Virus record (IMG/VR): IMGVR_UViG_3300035162_002268
Location: 1 to 43,735 of that record
Length of the DNA stretch: 43,735 bases
Source of the DNA: a virus
Reading direction: 5' to 3' (one strand)
Shown here: positions 7,590-15,302 of the stretch, in pieces
Layout of the letters: each line of letters begins with the position of its first letter
Position numbering within the stretch: the stretch's first letter is position 1
The notes under the pieces: generated by a model
Database searches by the model: none
What the model was told of the DNA's origin: nothing
The model's input: the letters and a program-made list of their open reading frames with translations, nothing else
Translations under genes and position numbers: made by a program

Positions 7590-8080
7590 TGAGAGTTACT
7601 ACAAAGAAATGGATTGCTTGTGGTTTCGATTTATCGAAACATGAGGCATTGAGTGGACTACTTGATGCGTGTCATACCATTGCTATCATCCCTCGTTCCA
7701 ATGAGGCTAAGACAGACGCGATGATGAATCATGGTTATGTTACGCGCGAAGAAAAGAATGCTTGGGCCTACGATGAGACTATGAATACTCTTGGTTCTAT
7801 TAACGCGAAGATTCTCAATCAATATTGTAAAGAGACAAGCGGTATGCTGACCTTTGCTGGCACTGACTATTGCAGTGTGTTGTTGAAATCTTTCACGAAA
7901 AAATACAACCGCGCTGATGATGTCTTTTCTATACTGTATGGTAAGAGAGATGGGCCTCTTCGATTCATCACACCTTGTGGTGACTGGTGGATTCTCACAG
8001 CACCAAGAATCGGTGACACTGATGAATGTGAAGGCATTCCGATAAGACTTGACCCTTTCCCAATGGAGGTATTACAATGA
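7589..8080 (+). CDS. Hypothetical protein (163 aa)
   Basis: ATG at 7589 overlaps the preceding stop by one base (TGATG), with AAGGAG about 11 bases upstream. It is a globular, mixed alpha/beta sequence (MRVTTKKWIACGFDLSKHEA at the start). The gene ends by an ATGA overlap with the next. No family is recognised. Confidence 0.65.
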   Translation: MRVTTKKWIACGFDLSKHEALSGLLDACHTIAIIPRSNEAKTDAMMNHGYVTREEKNAWAYDETMNTLGSINAKILNQYCKETSGMLTFAGTDYCSVLLKSFTKKYNRADDVFSILYGKRDGPLRFITPCGDWWILTAPRIGDTDECEGIPIRLDPFPMEVLQ

Positions 8081-8415
8081 TAACAACACAAGAAATATAC
8101 GCGCACTTGCGCACGATGACGAAAGATGAACTGATTGAATTGAACAACGCGGTTGTTCACGAAATCAAATGGAAACGAAAGCAAGACCTTGCCGACAAGA
8201 AGAAGACACTCAAGGTTGGCATGAGAGTTTGGTGGGATGGTAAGAAAGGCTACGACACTGGAATCATTACAGACTTACGCATAACTAAAGCAGATGTTAT
8301 CGCAGATGATGGAGCGCGATACGAATGCCCCATCACTATGCTGAACGAACTTTTCATCAGTGTGACAGTGAAGAAGACACCGGAGTTCAACACAGCAACG
8401 GGGGAGTTTGAATGA
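8077..8415 (+). CDS. Hypothetical protein with SH3/KOW-like segment (112 aa)
   Basis: The N-terminal 45 residues are helical and basic. Residues about 47-95 (LKVGMRVWWDGKKGYDTGII, then TKADVIADDGARYECPITML) have the strand spacing of small SH3-like barrels. The latter is a pattern-level guess. ATGA overlaps at the start; the stop overlaps the next small gene. Confidence 0.6.
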   Translation: MITTQEIYAHLRTMTKDELIELNNAVVHEIKWKRKQDLADKKKTLKVGMRVWWDGKKGYDTGIITDLRITKADVIADDGARYECPITMLNELFISVTVKKTPEFNTATGEFE

Positions 8416-8585
8416 ATGACACAGAACTACTCGCAGAAGTCAAGCGATTACGAGAAGACATAGTTTCTATTCTCGGTGCGATAGACTTACCCGACTATGA
8501 TGATTTACCAAATACACAACAGGAATTGAGAAACATGATGATTAAATATGGACAAGAGCATTTGATACATGAGGTGATTGAATGA
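8412..8585 (+). CDS. Small coiled-coil protein (57 aa)
   Basis: ATG at 8412 (MNDTELLAEVKRLREDIV) forms an ATGA overlap with the previous stop, and its own stop overlaps ATG 8582. The LLAEVKRLR heptad is also found, with nearly the same DNA, in the gene at 10676-10876, so the two are related in part. Confidence 0.6.
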   Translation: MNDTELLAEVKRLREDIVSILGAIDLPDYDDLPNTQQELRNMMIKYGQEHLIHEVIE

Positions 8586-8776
8586 GCGCGAATTGGGAAT
8601 GGAAAGAACACTTCATCTTCCTCAACATACTACAAGAGTCGGGAGTCACCAACATGTTTGGTGCATCCCCTTACCTTGTTGAACACTGCGACCTCGATGG
8701 TGCTAACCCAAGAGAGGTTCTCATCAATTGGATGGACAACTACGAAGAGATTCAAAAGGAGTTGACTAAGGAATGA
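8582..8776 (+). CDS. Small phage-type protein (64 aa)
   Basis: The sequence FLNILQESGVTNMFGASPYL and the downstream REVLINWMDNY match a small family that I recognise from marine phages, with a conserved GVTNMFGA motif. Function is unknown. ATGA overlaps at both ends place it in the operon. Confidence 0.75.
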   Translation: MSANWEWKEHFIFLNILQESGVTNMFGASPYLVEHCDLDGANPREVLINWMDNYEEIQKELTKE

Positions 8777-9285
8777 ATATATTTGTATTAGACGCGAACC
8801 CTATCGAAGCCGCACGAATGATGTGCGACAAACACATACCGAAGATGGTGGTGGAGACTGCGCAGATGATGGCGAGCGCGCTACGACGACATGGTGCTAC
8901 TGATGACATCATGCCATTGGCGAAGACCACAGGCCGCCCATACAAGGGGGGCTATCACCATCACCCATGCACCGTTTGGTGTGGTGACACACAGATGAAC
9001 TACTTGTGGCTCGCGGAACATGGTCGAACACTGTCTGTTGAATACACTATGCGCTTCGGTAAAATCCATGCGTGCAGTTCTGCTATTCAGCACATGGAAC
9101 AATACTACGAAATGATACCAAATGGTATCCTCACCGAGTTTGCTCAAGCAATGCCCGATGATTTCAAGGTGCGCGGAGATGCTGTTTCCGCTTACCGTAA
9201 CTACTACTCCAATGACAAACGCAGGTTTGCATCATGGAACAAAGGAACTCCCACGCCTCAATGGTGGGAAACAAAGGAGGAATGA
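8773..9285 (+). CDS. Phage protein of the MNIFVLDxNP family, full-length copy
   Basis: 170 residues. It begins MNIFVLDANPIEAARMMCDK and continues with HIPKMVVETAQMMASA, HHHPCTVW, NYLWLAEHG, a Tyr/Arg/Lys-rich middle and the C-terminal AYRNYYSNDKRRFASW. These are hallmarks of a conserved phage family in which CDKHxxKMxxEtaQmL is nearly invariant. The clustered His, Lys, Glu and Asp residues suggest an enzyme, but no activity is known to me. A diverged paralogue lies at 9874-10374. Confidence 0.8.
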   Translation: MNIFVLDANPIEAARMMCDKHIPKMVVETAQMMASALRRHGATDDIMPLAKTTGRPYKGGYHHHPCTVWCGDTQMNYLWLAEHGRTLSVEYTMRFGKIHACSSAIQHMEQYYEMIPNGILTEFAQAMPDDFKVRGDAVSAYRNYYSNDKRRFASWNKGTPTPQWWETKEE

Positions 9286-9287
9286 AT

Positions 9288-9599
9288 ATGACCACATACA
9301 AAAACGATGAAGAAAAAATCTTTACACACCAAAACAAACGAGCGAGGAAGAGTGCGCGCACTGTCCGATATACATTGAAAGTGACCGAAGTGGGTGAAAC
9401 ATACTCATCCGCTGACATCATCAAGCGAATGGAATATGTGAAAACACCCGACACCCGACTTGGGAGAGTTCCTACTAATTGGATTCCATCAAGCGCGTGT
9501 TCTCTTGCACACAAGTTGCGACAATTCCCTCAATACTGGAGAATGAAACAAGTATCACCGGATAACAAGTCCGTATTCGAGTGGGAGAGGATAGCATGA
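9288..9599 (+). CDS. Hypothetical protein (103 aa)
   Basis: Start ATG 9288 is chosen for AAAGGAGG seven bases upstream; in-frame ATG 9282 is too close to it. A basic N-terminus (FTHQNKRARKSARTVRYTL) is followed by SSADIIKRMEYV and a C-terminal half (IPSSACSLAHKLRQFPQYW) that could be a winged-helix-like DNA-binding fold. That is a guess. Confidence 0.6.
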   Translation: MTTYKNDEEKIFTHQNKRARKSARTVRYTLKVTEVGETYSSADIIKRMEYVKTPDTRLGRVPTNWIPSSACSLAHKLRQFPQYWRMKQVSPDNKSVFEWERIA

Positions 9600-9877
9600 G
9601 CCGAGAAATTATAAAAGATGACAGCCAAGAGGTGTTTTTGATTGAAGAATCCACCGCTACCTTCACCGACACAGGTAGCACAATACAGACAGTCACCATA
9701 ATGATTGGTGACACGACATACAAGTTGAGTAAGCACTCAAACAGCAAATGCGAGACTCTCGGAGTCCACCACATCGGAGACACAGAAATCACAGTGTATC
9801 GAGATAAGGTGAGTAAGAGAAGGAGAAAGTTACCATGCGGAGCATCGTGGACTGTTATCAAGAAGGTGAAACCATGA
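9596..9877 (+). CDS. Hypothetical protein (93 aa)
   Basis: ATGA overlap with the gene before, which fixes the start at 9596 (MSREIIKDDSQEVF). The alternating hydrophobic pattern predicts a mainly beta protein. The C-terminal SKRRRKLPCGASW block is basic. No family is recognised. Confidence 0.6.
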   Translation: MSREIIKDDSQEVFLIEESTATFTDTGSTIQTVTIMIGDTTYKLSKHSNSKCETLGVHHIGDTEITVYRDKVSKRRRKLPCGASWTVIKKVKP

Positions 9878-10374
9878 GTTTCTTTGTGCTTGACGCGAAC
9901 CCTGTTCAATCCGCTAACCGTTTGTGTTGGCTTGACTGTGAGAGTGTTGCCTTTGAAGGTGCGCGTATCATAGTATCAGCATTCAAACACCACGGTGGTG
10001 AAATCGAAGACATTGGGTTTGAACCACTCGATAAGTTTCCGAACCATCCGCTTGTTCGCTTTGCTATTGTATCAGCAGACAACGCTCGATGGATGATGAG
10101 ATACACACGCGCCGCTACAATCAAGTGGGGTAAAGAAGACTCATCGAAATACAAAGAAGTCATGGAGAAGTTGAACAAAGTGGCATCCCGTATTGACAGC
10201 ACCATTCCACATGGACAGACAACTCTCTTCGGAAACTTTTATGTTGATGAGAAGTCTGCTGTCATACTCTCGCAAGAATCAATAGACTCAAACCGCGCTT
10301 ACTACGAGCGCACAAGACAACACCTGTCGTGGGGTGACCACGAACCAACCCTATATGGAGGGGAACAAGAATGA
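9874..10374 (+). CDS. Diverged MNIFVLDxNP-family paralogue
   Basis: 166 residues starting MSFFVLDANPVQSANRLCWL, with ATG 9874 in an ATGA overlap. The first 30 residues and the SNRAYYERTRQHLSW end match the gene at 8773-9285. The conserved CDKH...KM...ETAQ block and the HPCTVW motif are replaced here (LDCESVAFEGARIIV, NHPLVRFA). It may have lost the ancestral activity and kept the fold. It could be a duplicate of the upstream gene or a separate acquisition. Confidence 0.7.
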   Translation: MSFFVLDANPVQSANRLCWLDCESVAFEGARIIVSAFKHHGGEIEDIGFEPLDKFPNHPLVRFAIVSADNARWMMRYTRAATIKWGKEDSSKYKEVMEKLNKVASRIDSTIPHGQTTLFGNFYVDEKSAVILSQESIDSNRAYYERTRQHLSWGDHEPTLYGGEQE

Positions 10375-10679
10375 AAAATACAGAAAAACAAATGGAACTG
10401 ATAAAACAAAGACTGAATGAACAGATGAACGAAGCGCGCCAAATGGAACTACGCATTGACACCATGAAACAAGTCATGGTATGCGAAGCCAACCATCATG
10501 ATTGGAAAGTGCATTCATCCGAAGGCGACCTAACATCATTGCACAGCGTCAAACTATGGTGTGGACAATGCCCTTGTTATGTTGACATGGCTCAACACCC
10601 TGCTAAACAAATCAAGGTTTCAGTCAACGGTGATTTCTCACAGACGCTAACATCTTTTCTCGGAGGCGAAGAAGAATGA
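10371..10679 (+). CDS. Coiled-coil plus CxxC protein (102 aa)
   Basis: Residues 1-38 form a charged helix likely to be a coiled coil (EKQMELIKQRLNEQMNEARQ). Then comes VCEANHHDWKVHSS and a WCGQCPC cluster, which with the earlier Cys and His could bind zinc. The NHHDWK hexapeptide recurs in the next gene. Confidence 0.6.
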   Translation: MKNTEKQMELIKQRLNEQMNEARQMELRIDTMKQVMVCEANHHDWKVHSSEGDLTSLHSVKLWCGQCPCYVDMAQHPAKQIKVSVNGDFSQTLTSFLGGEEE

Positions 10680-10876
10680 CTGACACAGACAAATACGAAG
10701 GGCTAACGATTGACGATTGGTATAAAATGAATCACCATGATTGGAAAGATGTTGTGAATGAACACAACGACCTGCTCGCAGAAGTCAAGCGGTTGCGATT
10801 TATCGTGGACAGTATTCCCGATGATGTGTGGAAGGACATGAACACATGGGAAGCGATGAAGGAGTTGATTGAATGA
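10676..10876 (+). CDS. Small hypothetical protein (66 aa)
   Basis: It combines an NHHDWK motif shared with the gene before and an LLAEVKRLR heptad shared with the gene at 8412-8585, so it looks like a mosaic of neighbouring genes. ATGA overlaps at both ends. Function is unknown. Confidence 0.6.
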   Translation: MTDTDKYEGLTIDDWYKMNHHDWKDVVNEHNDLLAEVKRLRFIVDSIPDDVWKDMNTWEAMKELIE

Positions 10877-11037
10877 TTGACACAGACATCTTAGCGCAGG
10901 TGATATACGAAGAACACATGAATTGGTATGAAGATGGGCGTTGTCCTAAATGCGATGAAACATGGAACATTGATTCTCACGCATGGCGTTGTCCTACTTG
11001 TGATACAAAATTGATAGAGGTGAAGAAGAATGACTGA
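10873..11037 (+). CDS. Zinc-ribbon micro-protein (54 aa)
   Basis: ATG at 10873 overlaps the previous stop (ATGA). The sequence has two CxxC pairs spaced as in a zinc ribbon: RCPKCDETW and RCPTCDTKL. The stop at 11035-11037 overlaps the next gene by 8 bases. Likely a small zinc-binding adaptor; partner unknown. Confidence 0.65.
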   Translation: MIDTDILAQVIYEEHMNWYEDGRCPKCDETWNIDSHAWRCPTCDTKLIEVKKND

Positions 11038-11482
11038 ACTCAAACATAACATGAGAGAGAAGGAGTTTCAACAAGCAGTTGATGAAGGGTTGATTGTTCA
11101 AACAAGCATGAACCCCGAATTGCTCACATACCATATCAAAGGCGCGGGCATTCGATGGAACGAGTTTCAATCGCGTAAGGACATCGAGTTATTGGTGGCA
11201 GAAGGTTGGGGTGGCATCGCTACGCGACTTGCACACATGCAAGAAAACAACAATTGGAAAGCGCGCAGATACGCTTTACTCAAACATCAATACACACAGT
11301 TGAGAAGATTGGCTCTTGATGAGAAACTCATTACTCGCAACGGAACACCTTGTGCTAATTGTAAATCAACCAACACTCAAACAGATTGGGATACGCACTA
11401 TGTCGAAAGTGGACATGCTCACACTTGGGGAAAGCATTGTTACGATTGTAACCACAGCGAAGTCGGGGGTGACCGAATATGA
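11030..11482 (+). CDS. Zinc-finger protein (150 aa)
   Basis: The N-terminal 100 residues are helical and basic, with an IRWNEFQSRKDIELL segment. The C-terminus has CANCKS and CYDCNH, two pairs separated by about 28 residues, a likely zinc ribbon. It sits just upstream of the SNF2 helicase with an ATGA overlap, so a joint role is possible. Confidence 0.65.
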   Translation: MTELKHNMREKEFQQAVDEGLIVQTSMNPELLTYHIKGAGIRWNEFQSRKDIELLVAEGWGGIATRLAHMQENNNWKARRYALLKHQYTQLRRLALDEKLITRNGTPCANCKSTNTQTDWDTHYVESGHAHTWGKHCYDCNHSEVGGDRI

Positions 11483-13461
11483 ATATGACATTTGAACGAT
11501 ACACTGACAACTACGGGCCGCGCATCGCTCTCATCAAAGTCCCCTTCAATTTGAAGGATGACATGAAGGCCGCGCTACCATTCCCTCAAATGACATGGAA
11601 CGGAGAGAAGGGTCTATGGACAATTCAAGACCGCGCGGATGTTATTGAGAAGACTGTTACATTTCTCGCAGACCATGACATTACCATAGATGGTTTAGAA
11701 TACGATGCGGATGCTATTGTCGTGCCTGTTGGTAGTGCTACGGCTACATACTCCGCACCGGACAAACTCATCATCGAGTGGGATTTTCAATCGAATTGGA
11801 AAGACATCAACGGTTCTATGAAACAAGCGGCGGCTGGTAACGCTAAGTGGATGAACGCGAATAAGAATTGGATGATTCCGATTGCTACTGCTATGGCTGT
11901 GGCAAACGCGGTTCGTCCTCACTACGCCCCACTCGCTGATGCTATCGAAGACAACCCACAAGTTCAGTTAGCGCACGCCGCTACACTACAACGAGTGGAA
12001 CTGTCAAGCGCGGTTGATACTGTCATCGAACTACCCGACGAAGAACCATTCAACAGTATGCGACCTTACCAACGCGTCGCCCCTGTGATGTTCATGACGG
12101 GTGGACGACAGCGCGTATTGATTGCTGATGAGATGGGTCTTGGTAAATCACTTCAAGCACTCGCTTGTGTTGAGTTGGCTCAATACAAACGCGTGCTGAT
12201 TGTCTGCCCTTCTATTGTCAAACACAATTGGGCTAACGAGATTGTCAAGTGGTTACATGATGGTGAATGGGCTTATCAAGACCACTTCATCATCAACGGA
12301 TGGAAGGGTGAGATTGAACAGACGCGCTTCAACATAGTTAACTATGCTATTTTGGAGAAGCGTCTTGACCACCTTAAAGCAAACGAATACGACTGCATCA
12401 TCTTTGACGAGGTTCACCGTATCAAGAACCCGAAAACCGCATCAACCAAAGCCTCGCTGAAATTAGCGGAGGGTGTTCAAGGTATCATTGCGCTGTCGGG
12501 AACACCAATCACGAATAGACCGAGTGAGTTCTTCACATCATTGAACATGATGATGCCAGCAACTTTCTCCAACTACTTCACCTTCGCTAAGAAATACTGC
12601 AACGCTAAGAAGAACTCTTTCGGTTGGGATTTCAGTGGCGCGTCTAACATAGACACAAGCCGTGATGGTATCACCACACCACTTAACCACATATTGCGTG
12701 ACTTCATGTTGCGTCGTTCTATGGATGACCCACGAATCGCAGGTGAGATGCCAGCGTTGGTTGAAACAATCATAGCATTTGACTTACCCGAAGAAGCGCA
12801 GAAAGCATACAAGGTTGAATACAACTCATGGATGCAAGAATGGGTCAAGCAACAGGCTGACTTTGGTTCAACAGACGCGGGGTTCTCTCTCAACATGATG
12901 ACACAACTTCGACACATAGCAGGTCGCCTCAAGGTTGACGCGGCGGTTAAGTGGGCGAATGATTATCATGACACCACAGGTAAGCCACTCGTTATCTTTG
13001 CGCATCATAACGATGTGGTAAGTAATCTGTTAGCGAAGTTGAATGGTGAGGAAAGACGAGCATTTTGTATCGTGGGTAGCACACAAGGGAATCACCGACA
13101 AAAATACATTAGAGAGTTCCAAGAGGGAAAAATTGACTTCCTCATCTGTTCCACTAATGCCATGCGTGAAGGGGTCAACCTCGACTACGCTAACACCACA
13201 CTCTTCGTTGAGCGTGAATGGGTTCCAGCATGGGAACAACAAGCGGCGGCGCGCGTCCGCCGTATGACACAAGGAGAATCCACATGCCACAAGGTTGTCT
13301 TGTCGGCTAACGAAACGATTGACTCAATGTTTGACCAAGTGGTTGCTGAAAAAGCAGACCTTGTTGACCGAATACTTGACGGTGAAGAAGGAAAGACGCG
13401 TGAAGCAATCGGCATGGCATTGTTGAAGAAATTGAAAACAGGAAAAGGTGCATTACTATGA
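11479..13461 (+). CDS. SNF2-family helicase, SMARCAL1/HARP-like
   Basis: 660 residues. The N-terminal 150 residues show two imperfect repeats with Trp-rich ends (WNGEKGLWTI near 40-49 and NAKWMNANKNWMIP near 121-134), as in HARP domains of annealing helicases. The SNF2 ATPase follows: RPYQR (195-199), Walker A DEMGLGKS (217-224), DEVH box (310-313), SGTP (340-343), and a C-terminal lobe ending in motif VI QQAAARVRRMTQGE near residue 587. Such enzymes translocate on double-stranded DNA and remodel forks. In this operon it likely serves virus DNA replication or repair. The whole core is intact. Confidence 0.9.
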   Translation: MNMTFERYTDNYGPRIALIKVPFNLKDDMKAALPFPQMTWNGEKGLWTIQDRADVIEKTVTFLADHDITIDGLEYDADAIVVPVGSATATYSAPDKLIIEWDFQSNWKDINGSMKQAAAGNAKWMNANKNWMIPIATAMAVANAVRPHYAPLADAIEDNPQVQLAHAATLQRVELSSAVDTVIELPDEEPFNSMRPYQRVAPVMFMTGGRQRVLIADEMGLGKSLQALACVELAQYKRVLIVCPSIVKHNWANEIVKWLHDGEWAYQDHFIINGWKGEIEQTRFNIVNYAILEKRLDHLKANEYDCIIFDEVHRIKNPKTASTKASLKLAEGVQGIIALSGTPITNRPSEFFTSLNMMMPATFSNYFTFAKKYCNAKKNSFGWDFSGASNIDTSRDGITTPLNHILRDFMLRRSMDDPRIAGEMPALVETIIAFDLPEEAQKAYKVEYNSWMQEWVKQQADFGSTDAGFSLNMMTQLRHIAGRLKVDAAVKWANDYHDTTGKPLVIFAHHNDVVSNLLAKLNGEERRAFCIVGSTQGNHRQKYIREFQEGKIDFLICSTNAMREGVNLDYANTTLFVEREWVPAWEQQAAARVRRMTQGESTCHKVVLSANETIDSMFDQVVAEKADLVDRILDGEEGKTREAIGMALLKKLKTGKGALL

Positions 13462-13604
13462 CACATGGAAAAAGAAAATTAAGAAGATGCCGTGAATGCG
13501 GAAGTGAAAGAATGAGAAGCGCGGGAAAGTGCAAACTGATTATTGGACAGGCAACTGAACAATGCACAGGAATGATGCAGGTGGTTAAAGATGACAGAAG
13601 ATGA
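13458..13604 (+). CDS. Cys-rich basic micro-protein (48 aa)
   Basis: ATG 13458 overlaps the helicase stop (ATGA). It has a very basic start (MTHGKRKLRRCRECGSER), then two further Cys, giving a possible Cys4 zinc site. The end overlaps the next gene by 14 bases. Function is unknown. Confidence 0.6.
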   Translation: MTHGKRKLRRCRECGSERMRSAGKCKLIIGQATEQCTGMMQVVKDDRR

Positions 13605-13905
13605 AGACCGAATGACTACGGCTGAATCCTACAACCTCACTTTGAGAAGTGGAAGACAGGTTTCAATAACTGATGTGGGTAACAGGATTCTCAAGAACTT
13701 CGCACACAAACAACTACGCAGATTGAAGTTTGAAATCACGCGCCTCAATAGGATTAAGGATGAGTTAGAAAGACGCGAGTATGAAGGGGCGTTAGATTCA
13801 TTGACAGCATACAAGGATTACAATGTGTTTCAAATGACAACACACGCTACGATTCTCGCAATGAATACACACAACCACCAACTGAAAGGAGATGAAGAGG
13901 AATGA
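13591..13905 (+). CDS. Hypothetical helical protein (104 aa)
   Basis: AGGTGG eight bases before ATG 13591 supports this start over ATG 13609. After a short strand region (YNLTLRSGRQVSITDVGNRI) the rest is a long basic/acidic helix with LRRLKFEITRLNRIKDELER. Function is unknown. Confidence 0.65.
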   Translation: MTEDEDRMTTAESYNLTLRSGRQVSITDVGNRILKNFAHKQLRRLKFEITRLNRIKDELERREYEGALDSLTAYKDYNVFQMTTHATILAMNTHNHQLKGDEEE

Positions 13906-14141
13906 CGCGCAACTTCGCTTACAACCAAACATGGGAGGGAATCGAAGCAATGCTTAACGAAGCAGAAGCGGAGATGAAGAAACACAAAGTTGCTATCAAC
14001 GATAAGGATACTCCGATGAGAGAGAAAGCGCAACACATGAGAGATTACAAAGGATTGCAGGGTGTGTGCTATTCACTTCGATGGGTTCTCGGTGATAAGG
14101 TTATGACACGCGCTATGGTATTGGGGAGGAATAGACCATGA
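13902..14141 (+). CDS. Hypothetical helical protein (79 aa)
   Basis: ATGA overlaps at both ends. It is charged and helical (GIEAMLNEAEAEMKKHK) with a YKGLQGVCYSLRWVLGDK segment that recalls small phage proteins. No function is assigned. Confidence 0.6.
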   Translation: MTRNFAYNQTWEGIEAMLNEAEAEMKKHKVAINDKDTPMREKAQHMRDYKGLQGVCYSLRWVLGDKVMTRAMVLGRNRP

Positions 14142-14335
14142 TGCCCGCGCAACAACCACTTGATGTTATCATCCTACCATACAAAGACTGTCCATGTGGT
14201 GGTCACCCCGACGCGTTTGTTGACATGCTCATCTATCGAACTGTGCCTTACGGTATCTTTGAGAAGATTGAGATTGTCTGTGACATTGCAGGTGTAACAT
14301 ACGATATGTTGCCGATGTTTATGGCGCAACAATAA
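14138..14335 (+). CDS. Hypothetical small protein (65 aa)
   Basis: It starts ATGATG at 14138 in an overlap with the previous stop. There is a CPCGGHPD motif in the middle. After its TAA stop there is a 26-base gap, the only break in this part of the operon. Function is unknown. Confidence 0.55.
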   Translation: MMPAQQPLDVIILPYKDCPCGGHPDAFVDMLIYRTVPYGIFEKIEIVCDIAGVTYDMLPMFMAQQ

Positions 14336-14361
14336 AAGCCTTCTCCCTCTTGGGGGTGAAT

Positions 14362-14658
14362 GTGTCCGTTTCTTACAAGATAGCCGTGTCCGATTTCACC
14401 GACTGTGGAAGGTTAATCAAACCGAATGGTGAAGACGCGAATCTCAAGGGTATCACAATTGATACTGATGATGGTCAATCACACATCATTGTAGGCTACG
14501 ACTATGTATCTCACCTTCTCGGTGAAGTTGTCATGTGTTCTTGTGGTGACCAATTAAACCCACACCAAATCGCTTTACATACCCACAAGCGAGAAGTTAT
14601 CCTTGTCCCCGCGCGATGCTGTAAAAAGTTCCGTTGGTTCAAAGGTGATGAAAATTGA
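14362..14658 (+). CDS. Hypothetical protein (98 aa), GTG start
   Basis: GTG at 14362 is favoured because GGGGGTGA lies just upstream; TTG 14350 in the same frame is the alternative. The product has strand-rich segments and Cys at a VMCSCGDQ motif and a later RCCKKF, a possible zinc site. It ends in a TTGA overlap with the next gene. Confidence 0.55.
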   Translation: MSVSYKIAVSDFTDCGRLIKPNGEDANLKGITIDTDDGQSHIIVGYDYVSHLLGEVVMCSCGDQLNPHQIALHTHKREVILVPARCCKKFRWFKGDEN

Positions 14659-15302
14659 TAACAGATAACTGGATACCCGCACAAGATGATATTGAATGGA
14701 CGCGTGAGCATTACGAGAAGATGAGTATGGGTGACACATGGGGTGTTGCTGATGCTGTGTTGCGCAAAGACGAAGACAATATACTCACTGTCCTTAACGC
14801 AAGTCCCGCATCACTGCTACCACTTGAGCGCATTAAGAAAGTGTGTGAGTTGATTGGTGTGACTATGATAGCAGACGACGCTGAACTAATCCAAGACCCA
14901 CAAGCCGCCGCGCAAGCCGCCGCCGAAGAATGGACCTCACCAAACACAGGTATCCCCCTTGTCAATTTCGATTTAGAGAACGCGGAGTGGGTATTGATGG
15001 ACCCCGATGAAGAAGCATGGCGCGTCGCTATCCGACACCATGACGAAGGTGACACTGATGAAGTTGCGTTGAGTCCAATGGACTATCATCTTCTCGCAGG
15101 TGATGACCTCTTCTTCACATGGGATAAGATGCAGGTTCTTGAACGACACGAAATTATAGACATGGCTGACGAAGGTAACATACTAAGCGCGCTTGAGAAC
15201 AACACAGTTGTTATCATGCCTTCTGTTTGGAATGAGAAGCCTGTTCCCCCACACCTACGCGGATTGATATTTCACACGAAAGGAATAGAGGAAGAGGAAT
15301 GA
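14655..15302 (+). CDS. Acidic hypothetical protein (215 aa), TTG start
   Basis: The start is TTG at 14655, overlapping the previous stop as TTGA; a TGA lies directly upstream in frame. It is strongly acidic. An Ala-rich stretch (QAAAQAAAEEW) is near residue 80. Several Trp and Asp-rich segments follow (FDLENAEWVLMDPDEEAW). No domain is recognised. It lies just before the ligase-like gene. Confidence 0.6.
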   Translation: MITDNWIPAQDDIEWTREHYEKMSMGDTWGVADAVLRKDEDNILTVLNASPASLLPLERIKKVCELIGVTMIADDAELIQDPQAAAQAAAEEWTSPNTGIPLVNFDLENAEWVLMDPDEEAWRVAIRHHDEGDTDEVALSPMDYHLLAGDDLFFTWDKMQVLERHEIIDMADEGNILSALENNTVVIMPSVWNEKPVPPHLRGLIFHTKGIEEEE

